Positions 6,600 to 16,240 are shown, numbered from the stretch's first letter. The stretch: 19,923 nt of DNA from Candidatus Omnitrophota bacterium (GCA_018818365.1 JAHISH010000039.1:1-19923), one strand, 5' to 3'. The notes: generated by a model from the sequence alone, not told the origin. Numbers and translations are program-made.

Positions 6600-7603
6600 A
6601 GTCGGTCGCGCAAGGGATCGATACCGAAATACAGAACATATCTTCTGACGCGGATTTGGAAGCGGTGCGCATAAAATACCTGGGGAGAAAAGGGCTCTTC
6701 GCAGAGTTCACCAGCTTTATTCCCTCGGTACCTCAAGAATCCCGAGGGAAGATCGGCCAAAAGGTAAACTTCTTAAAGGATAGAATCGGAGTCTTGCTTG
6801 AAGAAAGAAAGAGGCAACTTGGTGTGGTTGCGCCGCCGCAAGAGAAGATATCCCTGGATATTTCCATGCCAGGAATGGGTCAGGCAGTAGGGAGACGGCA
6901 TCCCTTAACGCAGACGATAGACGAGATCTGCGCAATCTTCGTGCAAATGGGATTTACGGTTAAGGAAGGGCCAGAGATTGAGACGGAATTCAATAATTTT
7001 ACCGGACTTAATATCCCGTTAGAGCATCCTTCGCGGGATGCCTTTGACACCTTTTATCTGGAATCAAAAGAACGACTATTGTTACGCAGTCATACTTCTC
7101 CGGGGCAAGTGCGGGTAATGAAGTCCCGCACGCCTCCTTTGGCGGTGGTAGTGCCAGGCCGCGTCTACCGGCCGGACGCGGTCGATGCCAGCCATTCTTT
7201 TATGTTTCATCAAATTGAAGGGCTTGTGGTTGACCGCGATATTAAATTCTCTGATTTGAAAGGGACACTTGAGGTCTTTGTCAAGGCGGTATTTGGAGAT
7301 GATATTGCAATGCGTTTTCGCCCGCATTTCTTCCCGTTTACCGAGCCTTCCGCAGAAGTCGATATCTCATGCATTATGTGTAAAGGGAAGGGCTGTTCCG
7401 TCTGCGGTAGAAAGGGATGGCTGGAGATTCTTGGTTCCGGAATGATACACCCGCAAGTTTTTGCGCATGTCGGCTATCCCTCCGGAGCCTATACCGGGTT
7501 CGCCTTTGGATTAGGTATTGAGCGTATTGCTATGCTAAAATACGGAATTACGGATATCCGGTTATTCTTCGAAAACGATCTGAGGTTTCTTACTCAATTT
7601 TAA
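6569..7603 (+). CDS. pheS: phenylalanine--tRNA ligase alpha subunit
   Basis: 344 residues; catalytic subunit of the alpha2-beta2 class II enzyme. An N-terminal coiled coil (about 1-85) binds tRNA. The core shows HPLTQTIDEI (motif 1 region), LLRSHTSPGQVR, GRVYRPDAVDASHSFMFHQIEG (motif 2) and GFAFGLGIERIAMLKYGI (motif 3). A CIMC...CSVC cluster at about 268-279 is common in non-proteobacterial PheS and may bind metal. ATG 6569 is chosen because MDFNALVTQIE begins the usual coiled coil. The reading frame stays open upstream to 6431, but that extension only shadows the OB-fold gene. pheT follows after three bases. Confidence 0.97.
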   Translation: MDFNALVTQIESVAQGIDTEIQNISSDADLEAVRIKYLGRKGLFAEFTSFIPSVPQESRGKIGQKVNFLKDRIGVLLEERKRQLGVVAPPQEKISLDISMPGMGQAVGRRHPLTQTIDEICAIFVQMGFTVKEGPEIETEFNNFTGLNIPLEHPSRDAFDTFYLESKERLLLRSHTSPGQVRVMKSRTPPLAVVVPGRVYRPDAVDASHSFMFHQIEGLVVDRDIKFSDLKGTLEVFVKAVFGDDIAMRFRPHFFPFTEPSAEVDISCIMCKGKGCSVCGRKGWLEILGSGMIHPQVFAHVGYPSGAYTGFAFGLGIERIAMLKYGITDIRLFFENDLRFLTQF

Positions 7604-7606
7604 CGC

Positions 7607-9646
7607 ATGAAGCTGACCTATAATTGGCTCAATGATTTTGTGGAGATTAAACTGCCGCCGAAAGAGCTCTGCCATACTCTTACGATGGCGGGATTGGAAG
7701 TGGTGTCGTTAGAGGAAAAAGAAGGGGATTTTGTGTTGGAGATAGAAATTACCTCTAACCGGCCGGATTGGTTGAGTGTCGTTGGCATTGCCCGAGAAGT
7801 AGCGGCAATTACCGGCGCAAAGCTTCGTCAGCCGAAACACATTAAACAAAACACATTAAATATACAACCTCCGTTGGTTACTATTGAAAACAAAAAGGAC
7901 TGTCCTTTCTACTCCGCAAGGGTCATTCAGGGAGTCACCATCGGATCCTCTCCGGATTGGTTGGCTCGCCGCCTTGCGTATATTGGATGTCGCGGCATTA
8001 ATAATGTCGTTGACATTACTAATTATGTGTTGTTTACCTGGGGAGAACCGTTACACGCCTTTGATGTTTCTCGATTAGAAAATTCGTCCATCGTCGTACG
8101 TCGGGCGCACAAGGAAGAGAAGTTGATCTGTTTGGATGGGCACACGCGTACGTTGAACGACCAAATGCTGGTCATTGCTACGGGCAGTTCCCTTGCGCGA
8201 AGTCGGGCAGTAGCGGTCGCCGGGATTATGGGGGGAGAAGAATCGCAGGTCAGTACTTCGACTACCCGCATCCTTCTTGAAGCAGCGGTCTTTGATCCTG
8301 TACTTATCCGCCGCACGAAGCGCACATTAGGGATGCAGACCGATTCCGCGTATCGTTTTGAACGGGGCGTAGATATGCAGACCGCGGAATTTGCATCCGG
8401 GCAAGCATGTCGGTTAATTACAGAGATTGCGGGAGGTAAGGTCGTAGGAGGCAAGACCGTGAAAGATGCGGTTTGTAAAAAGAAAATGATCTCCTTGAAA
8501 ACCTCCTTTGTGAATAGTTTTTTAGGAATACGTATCCCCGGCAAGGCAATCAAAAAATACTTATCTCCTTTGGGATTTGAGTTGAAGCCGAAATCTAAGG
8601 ATGTCTTTTCGGTAGGGGTCCCCTCATTCCGTCAGGATGTGCGCGGTCCGGCCGATCTGGTTGAAGAGATCGCGCGTATCCATGGTTTCGAGAAGATTCC
8701 AAAGACGCTCCCGCAGATAAAACCACACGTAGAAAAATCTCCCGCAAGAGACATGGCCTGTGCTACTAAAGACATCCTGGTAGGATTGGGATTGCAAGAA
8801 GTTATTACCTATAGCCTCACGGATAAAGCCTTGTTGAAGTGTTTTGCCGAGGGTGCCGATAGTGATCCGATAGAGATAAGGAATCCTCTCAGCAAAGAAC
8901 AGGCAATACTGCGTTCTACGCTTCTGCCCAGCCTCGGCCGTTGTATCGCATATAATCTTAACCAAAAACAGGAGCATGTCGCCATTTTTGAAATCGCAAA
9001 GGTATATTTATTCGCGGGCACGCAGGTTAAAGAAACACTTGCGCTTGGCATTGCGCTGTGTGGCGCGCGCCGGCACTTTCTCGATTTTGGGTCGGTCAGA
9101 GAAGATCTAAGTCTTTTGCACCTGAAGGGGGCGATCGAGACCCTCTTTTCCCGACTAGGCATTCGAGGCTACGCGTTTACGCCTTCTCCTCATAACGTAG
9201 TCGAGATTATGATTGGCCGAGAGAGGATGGGGCGCATGCGTCCACTTACTGCGCAGGAATTAGTGGCCTTGGATATAAAGAATGCAGATGTCTTTGTTTT
9301 GGAGCTTTTGTTAGAGAAGGTTTTTCCGCGCGCGGATTTGCATAAGCGCTTTATCCCCGTTCCTAAATATCCGGCGATTAGCCGGGATATTAGTTTTGTG
9401 ATGAAGGAAGAGACCCTTGTCGATGAGGTCGTGGCGATGTTGCGCATGCGAGGAGCCCCTCTGTTACGGGACATTACCGTGATCGATTATTATAAAGGGA
9501 AACAAATCCCCCACGGTTCCCGCGGGATGACTTTTTCTTGTACCTATCGTTCCGAGGAAAAGACGTTGACCGAATCAGAAATCCTCCCGCTGCATAAGGC
9601 CCTTTGTGAGTCTCTGGTCAGCGCCTTTGGCGCAACGCTTCGTTAA
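7607..9646 (+). CDS. pheT: phenylalanine--tRNA ligase beta subunit, short form
   Basis: 679 residues, against about 790-800 for the common bacterial form. The N-terminus MKLTYNWLNDFVEI...MAGLEVVSLEEKEGDFVLEIEITSNRPDWLSVVGIAREVA passes straight from the first helices to the SNRPD/GIARE region. The roughly 110-residue EMAP-like OB tRNA-binding domain normally inserted there is missing. The B3/B4 editing domain (about 90-265, with GCRGINNVVDITNYV and PLHAFD), the B5 domain (about 290-365, with PSFRQDV..DLVEEIARIHG), the catalytic-like core and the C-terminal FDX-ACB domain (about 585-679, with PVPKYPAISRDISFV) are all present. Proofreading should be kept. No ribosome site is clear before ATG 7607, so translation is probably coupled to pheS. 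Confidence 0.96.
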   Translation: MKLTYNWLNDFVEIKLPPKELCHTLTMAGLEVVSLEEKEGDFVLEIEITSNRPDWLSVVGIAREVAAITGAKLRQPKHIKQNTLNIQPPLVTIENKKDCPFYSARVIQGVTIGSSPDWLARRLAYIGCRGINNVVDITNYVLFTWGEPLHAFDVSRLENSSIVVRRAHKEEKLICLDGHTRTLNDQMLVIATGSSLARSRAVAVAGIMGGEESQVSTSTTRILLEAAVFDPVLIRRTKRTLGMQTDSAYRFERGVDMQTAEFASGQACRLITEIAGGKVVGGKTVKDAVCKKKMISLKTSFVNSFLGIRIPGKAIKKYLSPLGFELKPKSKDVFSVGVPSFRQDVRGPADLVEEIARIHGFEKIPKTLPQIKPHVEKSPARDMACATKDILVGLGLQEVITYSLTDKALLKCFAEGADSDPIEIRNPLSKEQAILRSTLLPSLGRCIAYNLNQKQEHVAIFEIAKVYLFAGTQVKETLALGIALCGARRHFLDFGSVREDLSLLHLKGAIETLFSRLGIRGYAFTPSPHNVVEIMIGRERMGRMRPLTAQELVALDIKNADVFVLELLLEKVFPRADLHKRFIPVPKYPAISRDISFVMKEETLVDEVVAMLRMRGAPLLRDITVIDYYKGKQIPHGSRGMTFSCTYRSEEKTLTESEILPLHKALCESLVSAFGATLR

Positions 9647-9655
9647 GGTTAAGGG

Positions 9656-9683
9656 TTGACTTCCCTAGAAGATGTGCTATACT
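9656..9683 (+). promoter_or_regulatory. sigma70-type promoter of the 6S RNA
   Basis: TTGACT (9656-9661) and TATACT (9678-9683) are 16 bases apart, both close to consensus, ten bases after the pheT stop. The predicted start is near 9690, just ahead of the structured RNA. Confidence 0.7.
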
Positions 9684-9689
9684 CATTTT

Positions 9690-9866
9690 AGTAGACAGTT
9701 CTTTTAGAATCCCTGCGGTGCACGTTGGAGTACTGATAATTGTTGAACCAACAACATTATCACGGGAGCCTATCTTCATAAGCACTTTGGTGTTTACGAG
9801 AGGCCCCCACCTGATACCTACGGTTCAGACTATCGCTCCAACGGCACATGTGCGGGGTTTTTTTAT
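9690..9866 (+). ncRNA. ssrS: probable 6S RNA
   Basis: The 177-base transcript has the 6S layout. A long closing stem is formed by CCCTGC-GTG-GTTGGAG on the 5' side (about 9711-9730) against CTCCAAC...CAC...GTGCGGGG (about 9833-9857). A 5' bubble hairpin GATAATTGTTG/CAACAACATTATC is followed by GGGAGC, and the remainder can fold as an imperfect apical arm. CCTGCGGTG and GCACATGTGCGGGG resemble the conserved ends of bacterial 6S RNAs as I remember them. Seven Ts (9858-9864) follow the last stem and can end transcription. 6S RNA mimics an open promoter and holds sigma70 RNA polymerase in stationary phase. Its position just upstream of rarA matches known neighbourhoods. The downstream spacer (9867-9933) holds only a GC-rich hairpin (CGCGGG/CCCGCG, 9885-9902) without a T tract. 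Confidence 0.75.
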
Positions 9867-9933
9867 GCCCCGTGCTCCGAGAGCCGCGGGTACTCTCCCG
9901 CGTGCCGGCGGATAACTCCAACGAGCATTCCCC

Positions 9934-11265
9934 ATGGACCTTTTTGCCGAAAAACCCACCGTTAAAGAAAAAGAACTTCCTCTTGCCGTGCGCATGCGTC
10001 CGGCTAATCTCAATGATTTTATTGGGCAGGAACATATTTTGGGGAAAGGCAAGTTACTGCGTCGATGTATTGAGGCCGACCGCATTAATTCTTTGATTCT
10101 CTATGGACCGCCTGGAATCGGAAAGACTTCTTTGGCCTGGTGCATTGCCCATATCACCAAGGCCCATTACGTCAGCCTTAATGCCACTACTTCTAATGTG
10201 GAGGAGCTACGGCGGGTGATCGCCGCGGCTAAACAACGCCGCGCCAATACTCAGCAGAAGACCATCCTTTTTATCGATGAGATACACCGTTTTAACAAAG
10301 CGCAGCAGGATGTCCTCTTGCCTGATATAGAAGAAGGAATCCCCATTCTGATCGGCGCAACGGTACATAATCCGTGTTTCTCTTTAACCGCTGCGCTTCT
10401 TTCCCGCTCTTTGGTCTGCGAACTTAAGGCCCTTAAAGAGAAAGAGATCATTGTTATTCTTGAGTCCGCCCTTAAGGACCGTTCCCGGGGGCTAGGGGAA
10501 CTTAGGGTAAAGGCAGATAAAAAGGCCTTGGTTTTTTTAGCAAAGACTAGTGAGGGGGATGCCCGCAGGGCGCTGAATGCCCTGGAAGTAGGGGCATTGA
10601 CCACTTCTTCCTCGAAGGAAGGAGCAATTTGTTTTAGCTTAGAAGTTGCCCAAGAGTCTATTCAAAAAAAGGCAGTGCGTTACGATAAAGATGAAGATGC
10701 CCATTATGATACCGCTTCGGCGTTTATTAAGTCGATGCGCGGAAGTGATCCCGATGCGGCAATATACTGGCTCGCCAAGATGCTCTATGCCGGGGAAGAT
10801 CCGCGGTTTATCGCTCGAAGGATCTGTATTCTTGCCGCAGAAGACGTTGGAAATGCCGATCCTCTGGCACTGGTGTTAGCCAATGCCGCATTGCAGATTG
10901 CCGAATTTGTGGGGATGCCTGAAGCACGCATCCCGTTAGCCCAGGCCTGTATCTATGTTTCCTGCGCGCCAAAGTCCAATGCCAGCTATCTGGCGATTGA
11001 AAAGGCGGGAAAAGATGTGGAAGAGAAAAGAACGCAAGAAGTTCCCGGCCACCTGAAGGACGCATCATATTCCGGTGCCGATACGCTGGGGCATGGCAAA
11101 GGTTATAAATATGCGCACGACTATGAGGGACATTATGTAAAACAAAAGTACACTGGCCGGAAGGTGAAGTATTACGAGCCCACAGGGATTGGCTACGAAG
11201 CCAAGATACGCCAACGCATGGAAAATCTGCATAAAGAATCGGCAGATAAGGGCTTGACAAAGTAA
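9934..11265 (+). CDS. rarA: replication-associated recombination protein A (AAA+ ATPase)
   Basis: 443 residues, the normal length for RarA/MgsA, a clamp-loader-like AAA+ ATPase acting at stalled replication forks. PLAVRMRPANLNDFIGQEHILG is the family's N-terminal signature. Walker A is GPPGIGKTS (58-66) and Walker B ILFIDEIHRFNKAQQD (111-126). The usual GATTENP segment reads GATVHNP (about 137-143), a small departure from the consensus. The C-terminal tetramerisation domain shows RRICILAAEDVGNADPLAL, GMPEARIPLAQ and AYEGH-like HDYEGHYV...YYEPTGIGYEAKIRQRM. ATG 9934 has no clear ribosome site. Its mRNA may be read-through from the 6S promoter. A promoter for pyrR lies inside its last codons. 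Confidence 0.96.
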   Translation: MDLFAEKPTVKEKELPLAVRMRPANLNDFIGQEHILGKGKLLRRCIEADRINSLILYGPPGIGKTSLAWCIAHITKAHYVSLNATTSNVEELRRVIAAAKQRRANTQQKTILFIDEIHRFNKAQQDVLLPDIEEGIPILIGATVHNPCFSLTAALLSRSLVCELKALKEKEIIVILESALKDRSRGLGELRVKADKKALVFLAKTSEGDARRALNALEVGALTTSSSKEGAICFSLEVAQESIQKKAVRYDKDEDAHYDTASAFIKSMRGSDPDAAIYWLAKMLYAGEDPRFIARRICILAAEDVGNADPLALVLANAALQIAEFVGMPEARIPLAQACIYVSCAPKSNASYLAIEKAGKDVEEKRTQEVPGHLKDASYSGADTLGHGKGYKYAHDYEGHYVKQKYTGRKVKYYEPTGIGYEAKIRQRMENLHKESADKGLTK

Positions 11266-11282
11266 GATCAAGGTGGTATATT
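11254..11282 (+). promoter_or_regulatory. strong sigma70-type promoter of the pyr operon
   Basis: TTGACA (11254-11259), a perfect -35, is followed after 17 bases by TATATT (11277-11282). The -35 lies inside the last codons of rarA (stop at 11265). Transcription should start near 11289, so the transcript begins just before the PyrR-type hairpin and includes the whole leader. Confidence 0.85.
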
Positions 11283-11297
11283 TTATCAATTGTAAGA

Positions 11298-11331
11298 ACC
11301 TTTAAGCTGGCTCGTGAGAAGCTGGTAAGGT
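11298..11331 (+). promoter_or_regulatory. PyrR-binding hairpin of the pyr leader
   Basis: ACCTT (11298-11302) pairs with AAGGT (11327-11331), and AGCT (11305-11308) pairs with AGCT (11320-11323), around a loop containing CGTGAG (11313-11318). PyrR recognises a hairpin whose loop reads NGNGAG below a purine-rich internal loop. The core fits; the bases beside the loop fit less well. The element sits between a strong promoter and an intrinsic terminator ahead of pyrR, which is the classical arrangement. UMP-bound PyrR would stabilise this anti-antiterminator and let the terminator form. Confidence 0.7.
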
Positions 11332-11372
11332 GGACGATAACTATGATGTACATGTATCCTTCGAGAACCGTA

Positions 11373-11401
11373 ACCCTTGGCAAAAACGCCAAGGGTATTT
11401 T
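11373..11401 (+). terminator. intrinsic attenuator of the pyr operon
   Basis: ACCCTTGGC (11373-11381) pairs perfectly with GCCAAGGGT (11388-11396) over a six-base loop AAAAAC, followed by ATTTT. It lies about 85 bases after the predicted transcription start and about 200 bases before pyrR. GGTAAGG (11324-11330) could pair with CCTT...ACC (11358-11369) as a competing antiterminator, but this pairing is imperfect. Confidence 0.8.
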
Positions 11402-11561
11402 GTTGCAGGGGGCAACACACCAATCCATCCTATAGGATTGGGTGTAACGCAGGGGGCAATACACCGCCACAATACGTGGCGCACTTGCCATCCGATAAGG
11501 CAAGGTGCAATCCATCCGCAGCAACAGACGGCGTATCCGCCCATCCGATGTGGCGGGGTAC
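11401..11561 (+). repeat. array of hairpins with a conserved loop in the pyr leader
   Basis: This gene-free stretch between attenuator and pyrR is filled with hairpins. Three share a design: 11417-11445, 11481-11508 and 11533-11561. Each has an outer and an inner stem of unlike sequence, one unpaired G in the 3' arm, and a loop containing ATCC, then G or T, then AT. Two simpler hairpins, TGTTGC/GCAACA (11401-11417) and CGCCAC/GTGGCG (11465-11481), lie beside them. The 17-base GCAGGGGGCAAYACACC occurs twice (11405-11421 and 11449-11465). No convincing coding frame exists. It may be a dispersed REP-like repeat or a leader structure. The remaining 36 bases before pyrR show nothing beyond a weak ribosome site. 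Confidence 0.65.
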
Positions 11562-11591
11562 GAAAGGGCTGGGTGTCTTTGCAGTGGGTAA

Positions 11592-13075
<1,484 letters not shown>

Positions 13076-13092
<17 letters not shown>

Positions 13093-14350
13093 AGGCGGCA
13101 GGGTTATTGATCCGGCAAATAGCCTGGATGGTGTTTTAGATATATTGGTTGATAGCGGCGTGGTGGCAAAGGTAGCGAAAAATATCCGGCCGAATGGGTT
13201 CCAGGTAATCGATGCCGCGGACCAAATAGTCATCCCAGGGCTGGTGGATATGCACGTACATCTGCGCGAGCCGGGCAGAGAAGATAAGGAAACGATCACA
13301 AGCGGCACCATGGCTGCGTTAAAAGGAGGGGTTACCAGCATGGCGGCAATGCCGAATACTTGTCCGTGCATTGATTCCCCGGAGCAGGTTGTGCTGTTGC
13401 GAAAGATCATTGCCCAGAGCGCCTCTGCCAATGTGTATATTACTGCCGCAATCACTAAAGGAAGAAGCGGCCTTGCGTTAACCGATATCGAAGGACTCAA
13501 AGAGCAAGGAGTGATTGCGCTTTCTGATGATGGTTCCTCGGTAGATTCGGAAGAGCTGATGCGTGCAGCCCTGCAGAGAAGTAAGAAAGCCGGGATTGTT
13601 GTTATCTGTCATTGTGAAGATAAAACTCTTTCGCGCAACGGCAGTGTGAATCTAGGAATCGTCTCTACTCGCCTGGGATTGAAGGGGATCTCTAAAGAAT
13701 CAGAGTATCTGCGCGTTGCGCGCGACATCGACTTGGCACAGGAAATAGATGCGCCGATTCATATCACCCATGTAAGCTGTCAAGAATCGGTGACGCGTAT
13801 TGCCGAAGCCAAGAAAAAGGGGATTAAGGTCACCGCGGACACGGCTCCGCATTATTTTACGCTCAGCCAAGAAGCATTGCAGGGGTTTGATACCAACATG
13901 AAGATGAATCCTCCCTTGCGCACGAAATCCGATGTCGCAGCTATTCGGCAAGGGTTACGGGACGGCACTATCGATACAATCGCCTCCGATCATGCCCCGC
14001 ATACTGAGAATGAGAAAGAGATAGAGTTTGAGCGCGCCGAATTCGGCGTCATCGGCTTGGAAACGGAATTAGCGGTGGGGATTACTGAACTAGTGCATAC
14101 GGGAATATTAGGATGGCAGGAACTGGTGGCAAAGTTGACGTGCAATCCTGCGCGGATCTTAGGAATTGCCAAGGGGACTTTGTCGGTAGGCGCAGATGCG
14201 GATATAGCGGTGGTTTCTCCCGACAAGGAGTGGGTGGTGGAAAAACATGGTTTTCTTTCCCGGTCGAAAAACTCCTGTTTTTTAAATCGCACGCTAAAAG
14301 GGTACGTTGTCTGTACCATCTGCGGGGGAAAAATTGCGTATAGACATTGA
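13076..14350 (+). CDS. pyrC: dihydroorotase, class I
   Basis: 424 residues, the long class I form of the amidohydrolase superfamily; it cyclises carbamoyl aspartate to dihydroorotate. The metal ligands are in place: H60 and H62 in DMHVHLREPG, D151/D152 in ALSDDGSS, H179 in ICHCED, H232 in ITHVSC and D305 in ASDHAPH. DTAPHYFTL and MNPPLRTKSD are also standard. The start ATG 13076 lies within the end of pyrB, so translation is coupled. The product of carAB and pyrB feeds directly into it. Nothing is missing. A 59-base gap separates it from the EndoQ-type gene, with no terminator seen. Confidence 0.96.
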
Positions 14351-14409
14351 AATTGAGTATCACCAGAGAGGTAGGTCGCCCGTCCCCAAGCTTCTGAGGA
14401 TTTTTGAGA

Positions 14410-15648
14410 ATGGAATTTATAGCTGATTTTCATATTCATTCTAAATACTCCCGCGCGACCAGCAAGGAGATGGATATTGCGCATCTGGCAGAATGGGCAA
14501 AGCTCAAAGGGATTACTCTTATGGGAACAGGGGATTTTACTCATCACCTTTGGCTTGAGGAACTTAAATCTCACTTGGAAGATGTCGGGAACGGGCTTTT
14601 TAAATATCAGGATGTTTATTTTGTTTTAACCACAGAGATAAGCAGTATCTATTCGAAGAACAATCGCGGGTACCGCATACACAATATGATCTTTAGCCCT
14701 TCATTCAAGACTACGGATAAGATAAACGAAACCTTAAGCCGGATGGGAAATCTTGCCAGTGACGGACGTCCTATCTTGGGGCTCGATGCCGCAGAGTTGG
14801 CAAGGATTGTTTTTGATATCGATGAAAATTGTATGGTGGTCCCGGGACATATCTGGACCCCCTGGTTCAGTCTGTTTGGATCGATGTCCGGCTTTGACCG
14901 CATCGAAGATTGTTTTGAAAAACAGGCTTCCAAGATATTCGCTCTTGAAACGGGATTGTCAAGCGATCCGGCAATGAATTGGCGTCTAAGCGCGCTGGAC
15001 AGATTTAGCCTTATCTCTAACAGCGACTCTCATTCTCCGTCAAAGATAGGACGCGAGGCCAATGTCTTTAACTGCGACCTTGATTATAAGACAATCCGCG
15101 AAGTCCTACGTACCAAAGATAAGAAGAGGTTTCTCTATACAATAGAGTTTTTCCCTGAAGAGGGGAAATATCATTTTGACGGACACCGTCTTTGCGGAGT
15201 GCGCCAGTCGCCAAAAGAAACCAAAGCCAATAATGGGCGTTGTCCGCAATGCGGAAAATCGGTGACTGTGGGGGTCGTTAATCGAGTAGAGGCGCTTGCG
15301 GACCGGCCAGAAGGATTCATCTTGCCTCACGCGATTCCTTTTCGCAATCTTATCCCGTTTGAGGAGATCGTTGCGGAAGCCAAGGGGCTGGGGAAGACCT
15401 CTCTTGCGGTAGAGAGAGAGTACCGGAGTTTGGTTACAAAATTCCAAACAGAGTTTAATATATTGCTGCGTGCTTCAGAGAGCGAACTTCGCCAAGGGCT
15501 GCCTCCCCGGATTGCCGAGGGGGTACTGCGCGTGCGGCAAGGAAAAGTAACTATCAAGGCCGGTTATGACGGGGAGTACGGAATTATCTCTATATTCGGA
15601 GACGAAGATAAACCGGAAAAGACAGAACAGCAGCTTAGCTTATTTTAG
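14410..15648 (+). CDS. PHP-domain endonuclease Q-type protein with a C-terminal clamp motif
   Basis: 412 residues of the PHP family that includes EndoQ, which nicks DNA 5' of deaminated bases such as uracil and hypoxanthine. The PHP metal motifs are ADFHIHSKYS (5-14), GTGDFTHH, TTEISSIY, IHNMIF, PGHIWTPWFSLFGS and LISNSDSHSPSKIG. A zinc cluster CPQCGK (about 280) with an upstream CG leads into VGVVNRVEALADRPEG, which is typical of EndoQ. The last five residues are QLSLF (15631-15645), a match to the bacterial sliding-clamp motif QLxLF. ATG 14410 is preferred; TTG 14404 is two codons earlier. It follows pyrC in the same orientation, without functional connection that I can see. Confidence 0.88.
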   Translation: MEFIADFHIHSKYSRATSKEMDIAHLAEWAKLKGITLMGTGDFTHHLWLEELKSHLEDVGNGLFKYQDVYFVLTTEISSIYSKNNRGYRIHNMIFSPSFKTTDKINETLSRMGNLASDGRPILGLDAAELARIVFDIDENCMVVPGHIWTPWFSLFGSMSGFDRIEDCFEKQASKIFALETGLSSDPAMNWRLSALDRFSLISNSDSHSPSKIGREANVFNCDLDYKTIREVLRTKDKKRFLYTIEFFPEEGKYHFDGHRLCGVRQSPKETKANNGRCPQCGKSVTVGVVNRVEALADRPEGFILPHAIPFRNLIPFEEIVAEAKGLGKTSLAVEREYRSLVTKFQTEFNILLRASESELRQGLPPRIAEGVLRVRQGKVTIKAGYDGEYGIISIFGDEDKPEKTEQQLSLF

Positions 15649-15656
15649 AGGTGCCT

Positions 15657-16136
15657 ATGAAGAGTGTAATAATTTATTATTCTTTCAGCGGGAATACTCG
15701 TAAGGTTGCCGAGGTTTTAGAGGCACACCTTAGAACCAAAGGGGAGGTTGAATTAATAGGGCTTAAGCCAACACAAGAGACAAAGGCTTTTTTAGCCCAG
15801 TGTGCACAAGCTCTCCGGCGCGTACGCACAGAGCTGGAGCCCGTGAAATTTGATTTAAGTGAATATAAGGGGATCTTTCTGGGGACTCCTGTGTGGGCTT
15901 TCGCACCTGTTCCGGCGCTAAATACCTTTTTAGATAAATGCGAAGGGGTGAATGGTAAGCACGTAACATTGTTTACTACCTATGGAAGCGGGACAGGAAA
16001 TCAAAAGTGCCTTGATTCCATGCAGAATGCGTTGACGAAGAAAGGCGTCTCTAATTTTAGTCGGTTTTCTATTCAGCAATTTAAGGTAAAAGACAACGAT
16101 TTTGTTCTTTCTGAAATACGCAAAGCCGGGATATAG
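15657..16136 (+). CDS. flavodoxin-like protein
   Basis: 159 residues with one flavodoxin fold. The FMN phosphate loop is YYSFSGNTRKVAE (about 7-19), in the Ser/Thr-x-Thr/Ser-Gly-Asn-Thr pattern. GIFLGTPVWAFAPVPALNTF and VTLFTTYGSGTGN form the two flavin-ring loops. It is likely an electron carrier or an NAD(P)H-dependent flavin reductase partner in the cytoplasm. ATG 15657 is chosen since KSVIIYYSFSGNT begins the first strand. AGGTG lies only three bases upstream, so GTG 15651 is an alternative two codons earlier. It is eight bases after the EndoQ-type stop and may share its message. Confidence 0.85.
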   Translation: MKSVIIYYSFSGNTRKVAEVLEAHLRTKGEVELIGLKPTQETKAFLAQCAQALRRVRTELEPVKFDLSEYKGIFLGTPVWAFAPVPALNTFLDKCEGVNGKHVTLFTTYGSGTGNQKCLDSMQNALTKKGVSNFSRFSIQQFKVKDNDFVLSEIRKAGI

Positions 16137-16141
16137 ATTTT

Positions 16142-16213
16142 GCGCCTGTAGCCCAACGGATAGGGCAATGGCCTCCGGCGCCATGTGTGACAGTTCGATT
16201 CTGTCCAGGCGCA
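16142..16213 (+). tRNA. tRNA-Arg (anticodon CCG), no encoded CCA
   Basis: The acceptor stem is GCGCCTG (16142-16148) with CAGGCGC (16206-16212) and discriminator A16213. The D stem is GCCC/GGGC. The anticodon stem ATGGC/GCCAT encloses CTCCGGC, giving anticodon CCG at 16174-16176 by loop order (C, T, then C-C-G with T at position 33). The T stem is GACAG/CTGTC around TTCGATT. The next bases are TTA, so CCA must be added by an enzyme, unlike the tRNA-Val at the start of the window. It starts five bases after the flavodoxin-like gene. Confidence 0.93.
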
Positions 16214-16240
16214 TTAAATACATCTTTGTTTCGGGATGTT

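Noticed and set aside
9718..9915. Small plus-strand open frame inside the 6S region
   Set aside because: It lies on the stems of the structured RNA, has no ribosome site and resembles no protein.
11401..11561. CRISPR array
   Set aside because: The repeated units are hairpins of differing sequence and spacing, with no uniform direct repeat and spacer pattern and no cas gene nearby.
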